From Mastigias papua (taxonomy: Eukaryota; Cnidaria; Scyphozoa; Rhizostomeae; Mastigiidae): a stretch of DNA of 64,000 nucleotides. Within the stretch, counting starts at the first letter, position 1, and each line of letters begins with the position of its first letter. Position numbers and translations under genes: made by a program. Where the stretch lies: the NCBI GenBank assembly GCA_964019165.1, contig OZ025268.1, positions 9,391,711-9,455,710 on the forward strand. The letters are read 5' to 3'. Shown here one piece after another: positions 53,906 through 64,000 of the stretch. The notes under the pieces were generated by a model. The model did no database searches, was not told the DNA's origin, and worked only from the letters and a program-made list of their open reading frames with translations.

Positions 53906-56900
53906 TTATGAAGCTAAGCAGCCTGCCTCCTCGTGCTTCAATAAAAGTGACATCCGAGAGAATGTCTTGTGGCAAGTTCTACAACGGTACTTTTTTACGT
54001 CTGAGTGGGTTTGTAAATGAGCCCTTAGATTAGAACGATCAGCAAAAGCTCTCTGACACATATGACATTTATAAGGTTTCTCGCCGGTGTGAGTTCTTAT
54101 ATGCCCTTGCAATAGCCATGGCCTACTGAACGCTTTTCCACAGATGTGACATTTGCAAGGTAGTGTGTGAGTTCGAATATGCATCTTCAGGGCGCCCAGC
54201 GAAACATAAATCTTGCCACAGAACTTGCAAGTAAACTTTCGTCCCTTGGTTGATTTCGAACCTAAAAGCTCCTCTCCCTCCGAAGTATTGATTTTCTCAT
54301 TCAGAATGTTCTCGTTCTCATCCACTGATTGATTTCCTTCCAAGGAAAGACATCCCTCCTTCTCATCCATTGTCATATCCAATTGCAAAACTTTTCCACC
54401 TGGCATTTGCTGACCAAGTGTACAATCTGCTTCATTGTCAGAAGCTGAAAATTTCTTCGGCACACGAGATTCAAAATCACCAACCAAGTGCACTTTTGCA
54501 CTAACAGGACTCAAACGTCCACGCACATGATCCCTGATCGTATTCTTTTGTGAATCTCTCTTTATTTCGTCCCTAGTACCTACTGACTCCATGCCAATAC
54601 CATAACGACCTAAGGTATGCTTCATCTCTGAATGCATCTGTACAACAGGAGAAGGAGGAAAGTAATACGGAAATCTTTGAAAACAAGGACTGTGCAGAGA
54701 CCAGCTATAATATGGATTATGGTACCTCTCACATGCAGGAATAGATTTTGACATACACGTAGGAATTGGAGTTGCTGGGCAAAACGGGTTTGAGGATAAT
54801 TTTCTCGACAATGGCGAAGTTGATGAGCTTGGTGTCGAAGAGCATGGTGACCCTGAGGGTGTCGATGACGAAGACTTTGCAGGGTATAGAGTACTGTTGT
54901 ACTCAGTCTTGGAAGCCAGGGACAACACTTCATCTTGAGTAGGGGAACAATTTCCACGGAAATGTTGCTTACCTACGGGGGCTATATCAGGGCTTACAGA
55001 ATCATGCCTGAAACGCTCATGTTCCCAGCCAACACAGTAGTGTCTCGGTGATAAATGTATTGGGTGCGTCGGAGAATGGTTTGTGTCACAGAACGTAGGG
55101 TGGTGATAGAATTCACTACTACCATTAAAATTGCCTTCCTTCTGCTCTCTGAAGTAGCGGTCAGCAACAATTGGAGAAGGACCTCTCTGATATTCCCTTG
55201 TTTTGAAAGTATGATTGTCTAATTCACGAGCAGTGTGGATATCCCTCTTAAAGCGAAGATCACTTGGATAACCAACAGCACTGTCAATGAAAACAGGTGC
55301 ATACTCACTGGTCCTACGTCTATAATAAAACTCATCATTTAGGTTGTCACACAGGTTGCAGGTGTCCTCCCTTTTTTGCTCATTTCTGGGGGCTTCGGAT
55401 GATCCACAACGTACTAACTTATGAGAACGCTCTGTCAAAGGATTAACGACAACAGCCTCATCATCATCAATGTCAGAGTTTCCGTTGCTTCTGTCAGTCA
55501 ATGGTGGAGTGTGTTCATCTGTAGTTTTGGGCTCATCAATGAAATTGTTGAAGGGTTCATCTCTTTCATGCAGCTTATCTGTAAATGAAAAGTCTTGTAA
55601 AATAACTGTAAGCGCAGGGAAAAATCTAGAAAGTGAGTGTTGGATTAAGATGGACCAACAGATTATCATAATTATTTATCAACAAGCTCCATTAAATAAT
55701 ATCCCCGGCTGGAAAGGTCCGTTCTAACACCAACAAATCAAATAAATAGCTCATCAAGTACGGAAAGCAAAGTTCAATGGAGCCTTAAACCTTTAACATA
55801 AGAGCAAGTGATGGAAAATATGATATGGACAAGTTATTCATATCTGTGAAATAAATATTAGAGTACTGTAACATAGTTGATGCAAAACGTCTCTACTACG
55901 TAGGGAGGTAACACAGCAAAGCGCAAATGGCAAAACATCTTGCATTCTTCTTCGATGCAATTGCATAAGAATGCTCTTGAACAGTCTGAAGCTCTACTTC
56001 ATCCACGGTACAATACTACCAAAATTCTATCGAATGCACCACACGCCAAACACCAAAGAAATAATTTTCCTCGCATATCACTTATTTGCCTACAGTTTCA
56101 GTAAGTCATACCGTGAAAAGAAATCTTCTTCATCATATACCAAACTTGCAGATACGCAAAGGAATGCAAGATTTTGTATCACCAAAAATATAGAACATTA
56201 TAGGATATGCACATCAGATCGAGGGATAAATTGCTGAACCCCCCCCCCCCCACTCGATCTAGTTAACTTGAAAATCCCCACTAGCCTGTTCTTATCCTAG
56301 TTTCAAAGGATTTTTCAACTACGCCAATATATAGTACACGCTTTATATAAGAAACCCAGCTCAAGGCCTGGTTCCAGAAGTTCCTTATTTTGGACCTCCA
56401 ATGATCAAATTGTAGTACAAAAAGTTCCTTAACAGTTCCTTAATTTCACTCCACAATTAGTGCTTTAAAATGGTACAGACGCGTGTAAAACATTAAAGTC
56501 CTGAATGTTTCCTTTAATTTTGGCTGTGACATAAGATCAATGAAAAACGAAGGACTTAACACAAGCATAGCAAATAATCTATAATCTGGCTGCAAAAGCA
56601 TGGAACCAGCTTCCTAATTCTCGATTGCTTGGTGTTATAAAAAATTTTCAAATTGAAAAGTCCCTTAGGGAATTTTCCTTTAGTAGTATGAGGTCTTCAA
56701 ATACTTCGGCATTCTACATGTAGGTTCCTTATAAAGTGGTTCCTTATAAAAAGCGTGTACCCTCTGTCATTCGCAATAAATCTGCCATGATTACATTCAC
56801 ATGTTAACGACCATTACAAAAGTGAGCGCATTTTCCAATTTCCGTAATTCGGGATAGTTAGCTAATGACAGAAGCACGAGGGTTTAGACATTTCTTAATA

Positions 56901-57546
56901 ACAGTTTCGATACTACAAGCAATTCTTGTCAAGTTAGAAGGCGCAACTACGAAAGGTCGAAAGGAGAGCCCTGTTCGAAGGAGAAAAGCATTGAACTCAA
57001 TCGGGTGAGATACTACTGCGGTGTTAAATGGGCCCACTAAACTGCACTTGTAGTTTGAGATATCTTACACAAAGGAGCAAAGGGCAAATGGTTGAGCATC
57101 AAACTATGGGTACTCCACTCAATGTTTACTGATTTGCTTCCCAGGCAGGCCATCCAGACAACTAATGGGCAAAATCAATGTCCAACTGGAAAGTGGTGTA
57201 ACGACTATAAAATAACATAAATGGGTAATAAAAAATAGATGTAACTACTAATCCTTCAACAAATTCGGGGACGACTTAGCACAAATATAACTTGAAAAGA
57301 ACCCATGATGATATTGAAACATGACATCCTTAAACCCTACGAGATATAGAATAAGTGCGATGAACGCGACATTTTCGTGGCCACTTTAGCCCTTCAAATA
57401 CCTGTTTCACTAGCTCTCAACGACAAAGAAATAGGTCATATAAACATACCTTTGTCCTTGAAGAGGTCAACATCAACCAGCTTTGCGCACTGCTTGTTCT
57501 CTTGCTTTAGGCCATTGACTTTCTTAATTAAAAATGATCTGGGCAT
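53906..57546 (-). CDS. snai: Snail-family zinc-finger transcription factor, two exons, 589 residues
   Basis: Nuclear repressor family controlling epithelial-mesenchymal change and mesendoderm formation. Exon 1 (57450-57546) begins MPRSFLIKK, the SNAG co-repressor box, and ends with G at a GTATGT donor. Exon 2 (53906-55578) starts after TTTACAG with AT, restoring Asp. The C-terminal 110 residues hold four C2H2 fingers: CKFC, CHIC, CHMC and CRTC, with TGEKPYKC linker and [12 protein letters not shown] typical of Snail; the last finger ends HEEAGC, a C2HC variant usual in this family, then LAS. The roughly 445-residue middle region is rich in Ser, Pro and charged residues, which makes the protein longer than most Snail proteins I know (about 250-400). 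AATAAA lies at 53855-53860 (minus), close after the stop. An in-frame Met upstream at 55669 is intronic. Confidence 0.97.
56335..56760 (+). mobile_element. Interspersed element, family B, full copy with terminal inverted repeats
   Basis: Starts GTACACGCTTTATATAAG and ends CTTATAAAAAGCGTGTAC, an inverted repeat of about 20 bp. About 425 bp, no coding frame. It lies in the single intron of the snail gene. The inner direct duplication GGTTCCTTATAAA near the right end helps define the family. Confidence 0.8.
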
Positions 57547-58947
57547 GTTGACAAAAGTACAACAGACAAGGGCAAATGAACAGCTCGGCAGGTGGATTCA
57601 AGACTGTTCTTCGTCAAATTCCAAACTGCGTCCTTTCACTTCTCCGTTGCGTAAAGTCGCTTAGTTTACTTCTACCAAACAACATTCGTGCAACCATATT
57701 TCACCAGTTGACAAGCTAGGTGCTTCACGATCGGCCAGCCATACACGACGACTCTCACCCATGACCAATATGAGCATTCGACATTGAAGAGCTTTGCGGT
57801 TTATTGAACAACTTCTATTTGCATTTCAACCTGCTGTTGGAGATTCTTGTAAACTCTACCGGAATCCAATTGCTTGTTTTACAAGCTACAGTACGGCTCT
57901 GGCGAAAACGATGGTCAAGTGCGCTGTTCAAAATGAGTATTGTTACGCGTAGCTAGATATGCATTCAATTTAACATTGAAACCGATCAAGATAATAAATC
58001 CGTGATACATTGGTAGCAGGTGACTACAGAGTAGATTATTGTGATAGCCGCAGGAATTCCTTTACTATAAAGCCGAATTGTGATTCACCTGTGCGCCATT
58101 GTTTGGTTAGAATGAATTAGATGGCATAAGTAAAGAGCAAGTGTCATTCTGCGCTCCTGTTTCCGCTGTGTAAGTGTAGAGTGGTGGAACGGGGGCTACA
58201 CCAGGCTGAAAGTGACTACGTCCCATCACAAAATGATTTCTGACCTAGTATGCTTACAGATCTGAAAGCCATCAGGAAAACACACGGAGCAAATCATGAT
58301 TTGCCTTATGTCAAAACACCGTACTACTAGAACACTTTTTATAACTATGAGGCGAACATGAATCGTGCAAAAGGGATGCCTTAATCAGTAGAGCTATGGT
58401 TGGGAGAGCGTGGTGGCACAAACTCTGCTTAAAATTTGAGAATTCTTTAGTTTGTCGGAATCTTTTTTACAACAGCCACCATTTCGGAGAGGTGGTAATT
58501 AAAGAATATTGTTGAAAAAACTTTCCTATAGCCCCCCAAATCTTACCCCCCATTGACCCCTGGCCTTGATCATCTACTGACTAGAGCGTAGCAATGTAAA
58601 AAGAAAGGCCTATGTCATATTATGTTAAACGTCGTAACGAATGCACGTTGTTTTTAAAAGAAAGGTTTTCTGATCGAGCACTGACACTTTCTTAGTTTCT
58701 ATCTATGATTTAGTATTAAAATTTCTGTCATAAACATAGAAAGCACAACACTTGAAGTACAAGGGGAGCTTTCTGTGATTTCCTTTGCCGCTTTGCGGAT
58801 ATTCATTACAAATAAACCTACTTTACATTCGGCAGAATGAAGATGATCAGTTAGTGATCTATGTGCGAGTGCACGATGATGACGATGCTGATTATGGCAA
58901 AATAATACTGATTATGGTGATGGCGATGGTAGGGATGCGAATGTTGA

Positions 58948-59109
58948 TGCAAATGATGATGCTAATGATGATGATGCTAATGATGATGATGCTAATGATG
59001 ATGATGCTAATGATGATGATGCTAATGATGATGATGCTAATGATGATGATGCTAATGATGATGATGCTAATGATGATGATGCTAATGATGATTATGCTAA
59101 TGATGATGG
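58948..59109. repeat. Minisatellite, 15-bp unit GATGATGATGCTAAT
   Basis: About ten near-identical units. Translated frames (Leu/Met or Ile/Ser runs) are artefacts. Followed by GGTTGGAGACCTCC and a segment (59109-59400) that recurs further right. Confidence 0.95.
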
Positions 59110-60225
59110 CTAGCCCATGGTTGGAGACCTCCTCGTGGAGGCAAGAGGGCACAGAGAGACTCTGCCCTTAAGTTGATAGTGATTCATTTCGCGAAGATTC
59201 AGAATTGGGGCAGATGTTGACGACCTGTGGCAAACTGTCCAACCAGGCCCCTCCAGTGAAAGTCAGGCACAGCAGCTTCAGGCTGCAGCTCTGATAAGTA
59301 ACTGTAGGGGTAACAGAGTGGATTGAGTGTAGCCGACTCAATCACCTCTTCTAAACAATTTGAAGGCGACACTGACCTCAGGGTCAGCCTAGGCCCCGTA
59401 AGGGGCGTACAGGAAAAGACAAGACAGGATAATGTTGATGATAATGATGATGATGATGATGATGATGATGCTAATGATGATGATGATGATGCTAATGATG
59501 ATGATGATGATGATGCTAATGATGATGCTAATGATGATGATGCTAATGATGATGATGCTGATGATGATGATGCTAATGATGATGATGATGCTAATGATGA
59601 TGATGCTGATGATGATGATGCTAATGATGATGATGCTGATGATGATGATGCTAATGATGATGATGCTGATGATGATGATGCTAATGATGATGATGATGCT
59701 AATGATGATGATGCTAATGAAGATGATGATGATGATGATAACTAGACCATGGTTGGAGACTTCCCGTGATGGCGAGAGGGCACAGGTAGACACTGCCCTT
59801 AAGTTGAAAGTGTATCATTTCACAGAAATTCAGAATATGGCCAGGTATTGATGACCTGCGACAAACAGTCCAATCAGGCTCGGTAGTTCAGGCTGCAGTT
59901 TGCAAAGTAACTGTTGGGGTTACAGAGTGGATCGAGTGTCGCCCATCCAGTCACCTCTATTAAACAATTTGCAAGAGGTCCTGTCACGATTCATATTGCA
60001 GAGATTCAGAATTGGGGCAGATGTTGATGAACTGTGGCAAACTGTCCAGCTATGCCCCTTCAGTGAAAGTCCAACAGCTAAAGGGCTGCAGTCCTGCTAA
60101 CTAACTGTTGGGGTAACAGAGTGGATTGAGTGTAGCCGACTCAATCACCTCTTCTAAACAATTTAAAGGCGATCACTGAACCTAGGATCAGGGCAGGCAC
60201 CGTAAGGGGCGTGACGGGAGGACTA
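59109..60225. repeat. Three related tandem segments around the minisatellites
   Basis: Segments at about 59180-59400, 59815-59975 and 59985-60222 share ATTCAGAATTGGGGCAGATG, GGCAAACTGTCCA, then GTAACAGAGTGGATTGAGTG, CAATCACCTCTTCTAAACAA and CCCCGTAAGGGGCGT-like ends. The middle one is the most diverged and truncated. This could be the 3' end of a retroelement whose tail grew into the microsatellites. No protein was recognised. Confidence 0.75.
59432..59741. repeat. Minisatellite of GATGAT and GCTAAT/GCTGAT units
   Basis: Related to the array at 58948-59109 but longer and with GCTGAT variants. It is bounded right by CCATGGTTGGAGACTTCCCG, the same flank as the first array, so array plus flank was duplicated together. 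Confidence 0.95.
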
Positions 60226-60277
60226 ACGAACGAACGAACGAACGAACGAACGAACGAACGAACGAACGAACGAACGA

Positions 60278-60358
<81 letters not shown>

Positions 60359-60458
60359 GGTGGTGGTGGTGGTGGTGGTGGTGGTGGTGGTGGTGGTGGT
60401 GGTGGTGGTGGTGGTGGTGGTGGTGGTGGTGGTGGTGGTGGTGGTGGTGGTGGTGGTG
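60225..60458. repeat. Compound microsatellite (CGAA)n, (GAT)n, (GGT)n
   Basis: Three pure microsatellites abut: CGAA to about 60306, GAT to about 60342, then GGT to 60458. Poly-Thr, poly-Pro and poly-Val frames here are artefacts. Confidence 0.97.
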
Positions 60459-60624
60459 ATATTAATGACAAAATATGCAGGCAAGTGCTGAGTGGCAATA
60501 ACTCTGTCGGAGCTAAACTTCCTAATCACCCTTGAGTCCTATTTACAAAATTAAACACTCATAGTAACATGACAAAATGCTTTAGAAAGATGTAATGACA
60601 AGCCAAAGTATGATATATAGATTC

Positions 60625-60860
60625 GCCATAAATGAAGGTTCTTGTAATAAATGAAGGTTCTTGTAATAAATGAAGATTCTTGTAAATAATGAAGATTCTT
60701 GTAAATAATGAAGGTCAATGTAAAAAAATGAAGGTTCTTGTAATAAATGAAGATTCTTGTAATAAATGAAGGTTCTTATAATAAATGAAGGTTCTTGTAA
60801 CAAATAAAGGTTATTGCAAGAAATTAAGGTTCTTGTAAAAGATGAAGGTTCCTGCAATAA
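60625..60860. repeat. Minisatellite, 18-bp unit AATGAAGGTTCTTGTAAT
   Basis: About 12 imperfect units, varying at GGTTC/GATTC and with a few short units. Intergenic, right of the compound microsatellite. Confidence 0.9.
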
Positions 60861-61825
60861 ATCAATGTGTGGGTTTTACAGTAGTCATCACCATGCTCAG
60901 GGATATTATTGTTTATAAGTATGGGAAGTTCGAAAATCAACGCGAGTTGTCATAAGTAGTACAATTACAAATAGTAGGTTTAAATTACTTGTAACTTAGT
61001 TATTAAATCATACAAACTGAACTGATCTGAACTATTCCTATTGTATATACCTTGCTTTAAATAAATAAATGTTGGTAGTGATGATGATAATGATGAGGTA
61101 CAATAAACATAAAAGGTTGAATTACTAAACTTGGGAGCCTGTACTCTTTTTCTTTCGACAACTCGCATTTTATAACTCCTTTTTTCCTTCATCCTCCTGT
61201 ACTTATGAGCAATAATTTCCACAAACATTGTGGTGACTACAGGAAAAATCCAGACATGAAAACCTTTATTTACAAGGAATTTACAGCCTGATAATATAGA
61301 TTTTAATCTCAACTACCTAGAACCATTTCAGCCTGAAGGGCAGAGTGAGCAAGAATAAGATCAGTATTAAGAACCTGCACCCAGATTACTGGAACTAACT
61401 CATTGCATACGAACACAAGCTGGCTCATTTCAAAATTGCAGCTTCATTTGTGTGGGTCTTAATGTATTCAATCACAAGGTGAATGAAGTGGAAATAACAC
61501 AAGGTTCCCAAACAAGAGTCCGCCTACCGTAAATTCTCCATTCAATTCTAAAAAATCTTCCATTCTGTCTGCCTTATTAAGATAAACCTGTGCTCAAATA
61601 TTGAGGTCTGAGTCCCAAGTTCCAAATGAACTGCTGATAGTAGTGCACTCACTGATAAAATTTAGCAGATATGTAAAGCAGCTAATCAAATACTGCGACA
61701 AAGAACATCCTTTCACTCTTCCATATTTCTCGTTTATTTTTATATTCTTGTACATTGTAGGTTTCCCTACAAACTGGCTGATATGTGTCTCTATTGAGTA
61801 AATGAGTATAAAAGTAAAAAATAAA

Positions 61826-62183
61826 TGCACGTCTTTTATAAGAAGCCCAGTACTAAACATCCTAAAATTTAAGAAAATTTTAGAACTAAAAGGAAAGAGT
61901 TACAAAACTTTAGAACTTTCTGTGCCATCTTCTACAGTTTCTCAACCCCCCCCCCCTTTTCCTCCACGGAATTAACCAGTCTCCATTACAGTATGTTTTA
62001 AGTGCTAAGCCTTATGAGGACTATGAAAGAAAATGTTCTACGCTTTGCTTTCGTTACCACTGCAATTTTTCCATTTACTTAAGACACTTGCAAGAAACTT
62101 TTAGAACTAAAATGTGGTCAAAAATGAAGAAATTTTCTATTACTAGGCCTTGAGCCACGTTTCTTATAACAAAAAACTCGTGT
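61826..62183 (-). mobile_element. Interspersed element, family B copy 4
   Basis: Starts TGCACGTCTTTTATAAGAAG and ends with CTAGGCCTTGAGCCACGT then ACTCGTGTA. The GGCCTTGAG block in this orientation shows it is inverted relative to 56335-56760. Lies about 30 bp from the candidate exon 62214-62363. Confidence 0.7.
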
Positions 62184-62213
62184 AATAGAAATAATGAGTC
62201 GTCTTTTTGTGAC

Positions 62214-62363
62214 CTAACAGTTCAAACTTTAGAGCCACCAAAACAACCTTATCACGAGTCGTCTCAATGAACTTGTAATTGTTGCCTACAAGATCAACAA
62301 ACATACTACAGTGGTCACGTGCTGTTAAGTGTTCGGAGGAGGAAATCTTGTGACATTGCGTAA
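62214..62363 (-). CDS. Possible next exon of the right-edge gene
   Basis: A 150-nt segment after TTCCTTTAG, open in one frame, reading TQCHKISSSEHLTARDHCSM, then FVDLVGNNYKFIETTRDKVV. It begins with two nucleotides, so it joins in frame to the exon ending at 63461, giving Val. The donor is the non-consensus GTCACA, and it lies only about 30 bp from a repeat copy. I do not recognise the sequence. Confidence 0.25.
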
Positions 62364-63460
62364 CTAAAGGAAAACCATTTATCACAAAACATACTACGAT
62401 AGGGGCTGCAGTGGTAAATGTGACGTATATTGTGGAAAAGGTGGCGCGAACTGTCTTTTATATCAGTAATAACATATGTATTCAGCTTATCGAAAAGCCT
62501 CTTAAGTTTGGTTGCAGTTTTGACACTTTTCATCTCAATCCGAAGTTTAGTTCCTAAAGTTTCCCGACTATATGCAAAAATGCCGACTAGCTCACTTCAG
62601 GGGGTATTTTCCCTATTCCCGGCCCCCCTAAAAACCATCACTGCATTGCAGAAACGTTCAATACATCTGCTAGTGTTACGAGTAGGTCTTCATGGAATGT
62701 ATGACAAATCTACATCTAAGAAATCTTTGGGGTGGAAAACGAGATAAAAATGGCGTAGGTTCATCAAATCATATTTATTGGCCTATTTAAATGTTCTTTG
62801 GAAAGCAAATCAAGTATCAGTGTCACATATCGCGTCTCTGATTCATTACACTTTTATACGACTCAGCAACTCTTAGGGGAGTGTCACACACTTTTCAAAA
62901 TAAGAATAGCCTATATGAGGAATAAAGCTCAAAATCACTAATATTTAAGGATAATTTAAGAATATACTTACACTCAGGATTAAAACAGTTAAGAATATCT
63001 AGGTTCAGCGAAAATTAGGTATTTTTATAAAGTGCGTATTTCGGTGTCTCTAACATTGTTGGAGAAGAATTTGCGAGATAACAGTAGATGAATGTTAAAA
63101 GTGAATAAGTTAATCAAAATGCACACCTGAAGTGCACATATGGTGACTGTGTTGTAAACTGCACAGTATGAAAATTTCCGTAACACACACACCCGGTATG
63201 CGCTTTACTGACTACTGCGTTTACTTTTCTTTCACTAATTTTGCCGTATGCCACCTCACTATAGAAAGATTATGTTGGTCTCGAATTTCGGGTAACCCCC
63301 GTGTTTACTCCAGCAGAAAATCAAAATCGTCCCCAGTCCCTAACAGACCGCGAATATCTCTGATCACGTGACATTATATGCAGCTCAGCAGGGCAAAACC
63401 AAAATCATCTCTGATTATAGTCACCGAAATTCAATTGTACCGATGACAATAAAAGCGCAC

Positions 63461-63695
63461 CTGTTCGCATCGTAGAGTTTCCGGCAGGAAAACGCTGAAC
63501 AGATACCATGCCACTCGGCTGCCTAAGTAAATGCTCTATGGTAAAGGTGACATAACGGATAACATTGGCATAGGAAGACTCAAAATTTTGAGGCAGTGGT
63601 GTATAAGAAGGAGGCGCGGGGGGTCGCAGCTCCCTAGCTGTGAGATGAAAAGGTTCAGCTCCTCCACCCTCAGTTAGCGTCTTGCAAGAAAAACA
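63461..63695 (-). CDS. Internal exon of an unidentified gene, possibly arrestin-like
   Basis: A 235-nt segment open for 78 codons between TTTTTACAG and a GTGCGC donor. It reads CFSCKTLTEGGGAEPFHLTA, then RPPAPPSYTPLPQNFESSYA and NVIRYVTFTIEHLLRQP. The stretch LPxxFExSYxxxIRYxxxFxIE resembles the core of arrestin N domains (LPxSFEGxxGxxRYxVxAxI), a family of trafficking adaptors. This is a weak match judged by eye. It starts in phase 0 and ends with one extra nucleotide. Upstream exons would lie beyond the right edge. Confidence 0.45.
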
Positions 63696-64000
63696 CTGTA
63701 AAAAATAAAGCGAGTACTATTAGACAACACATAGTTCTACGCAATACTACGCGTAAAAGTGCTCAGAAGTGTCGGTAGAGGATTTCACAGTATTCTCAGT
63801 TTCTTATATAACTATTTGGACCAAGCTCTTAGTTTCGTATAAAATGTGGGCACGCAAAGAGCCCCTAGCTATCTATTCACTTCTATACCCCTTGTCCGAG
63901 GGACTTCAAACTGTCTGTCCGAATGCACAAGAAGAGCGGTCGGGATTCAAAAGTATTTCCCATGCCCAATTTTCCTCTAAAACTGCGTGGCTGAGGTAAC

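Larger units (their letters stand above)
57547..63460. other. Upstream of snail: satellite complex and one possible exon
   Basis: Apart from the minisatellites, the tandem segments, one family B element and the weak exon candidate 62214-62363, nothing coding was recognised. A C-run (61946-61955) and short frames on both strands look random. The first few hundred bases upstream of 57546 should hold the snail promoter and 5' UTR; no core motif stood out. Confidence 0.45.

Noticed and set aside
58785..60529. Poly-Met/Leu, poly-Asp, poly-Val, poly-Thr and poly-Pro frames.
   Set aside because: Frames of minisatellites and microsatellites, open on both strands because the units are multiples of three.

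Overview
This window is eukaryotic DNA from an animal. It is AT-rich, with intron-rich genes, long (AT)n tracts and many short interspersed elements. The gene set (integrin alpha, a HECW-type HECT ubiquitin ligase, a Snail transcription factor) is metazoan. The non-LTR reverse-transcriptase remnant and the small terminal-inverted-repeat elements look most like cnidarian repeats, so a cnidarian is my best inference, not a proof. I built the gene models by hand from splice sites, reading-frame phase and family motifs; every junction was checked for phase.

Layout: all recognised genes lie on the minus strand. (1) 26176 down to 303, continuing beyond the left edge: an integrin alpha chain without an I domain, 29 exons and 869 codons here, from the signal peptide to just past the heavy/light-chain cleavage site RKRR. 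The membrane-proximal light chain, transmembrane segment and tail lie outside. (2) 31351 to 29139: a small three-coding-exon gene for an 87-residue protein resembling NCBP2AS2. (3) 51444 to 35924: 18 exons of a HECW-family E3 ligase, from the coiled region before the linker through the second WW domain, the long linker and the complete HECT domain with its stop. WW1, C2 and the N-terminal domain were not found. (4) 57546 to 53906: a two-exon Snail gene with a SNAG box and four C2H2 fingers. (5) 63695 to 63461, perhaps 62363 to 62214: exon-like pieces of an unidentified gene, possibly arrestin-like, entering from the right edge.

Accessory DNA: a LINE ORF2 3' end at 9097-9816, a decayed second LINE at about 19960-20290, a frameshifted Ty3/gypsy fragment at 27137-27400, a tRNA-derived SINE with intact target-site duplication at 36104-36376, at least five families of small terminal-inverted-repeat elements, six (AT)n blocks, and a minisatellite/microsatellite complex at 58.9-60.9 kb.

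Most interesting: a textbook type I hammerhead ribozyme at 43275-43318 inside a long inverted repeat in a HECW intron, with two further hammerhead-like cores beside (AT)n tracts at 43507-43542 and 11462-11495. This arrangement is known for Penelope-like elements and retrozymes. Also notable are three GC-AG introns in two genes (one only 45 nt long), a phase-equivalent candidate alternative exon in the integrin propeller, and a perfect 48-bp inverted repeat just upstream of the small NCBP2AS2-like gene. The genes are not an operon and show no obvious joint function beyond adhesion, ubiquitination and transcription roles typical of animals.
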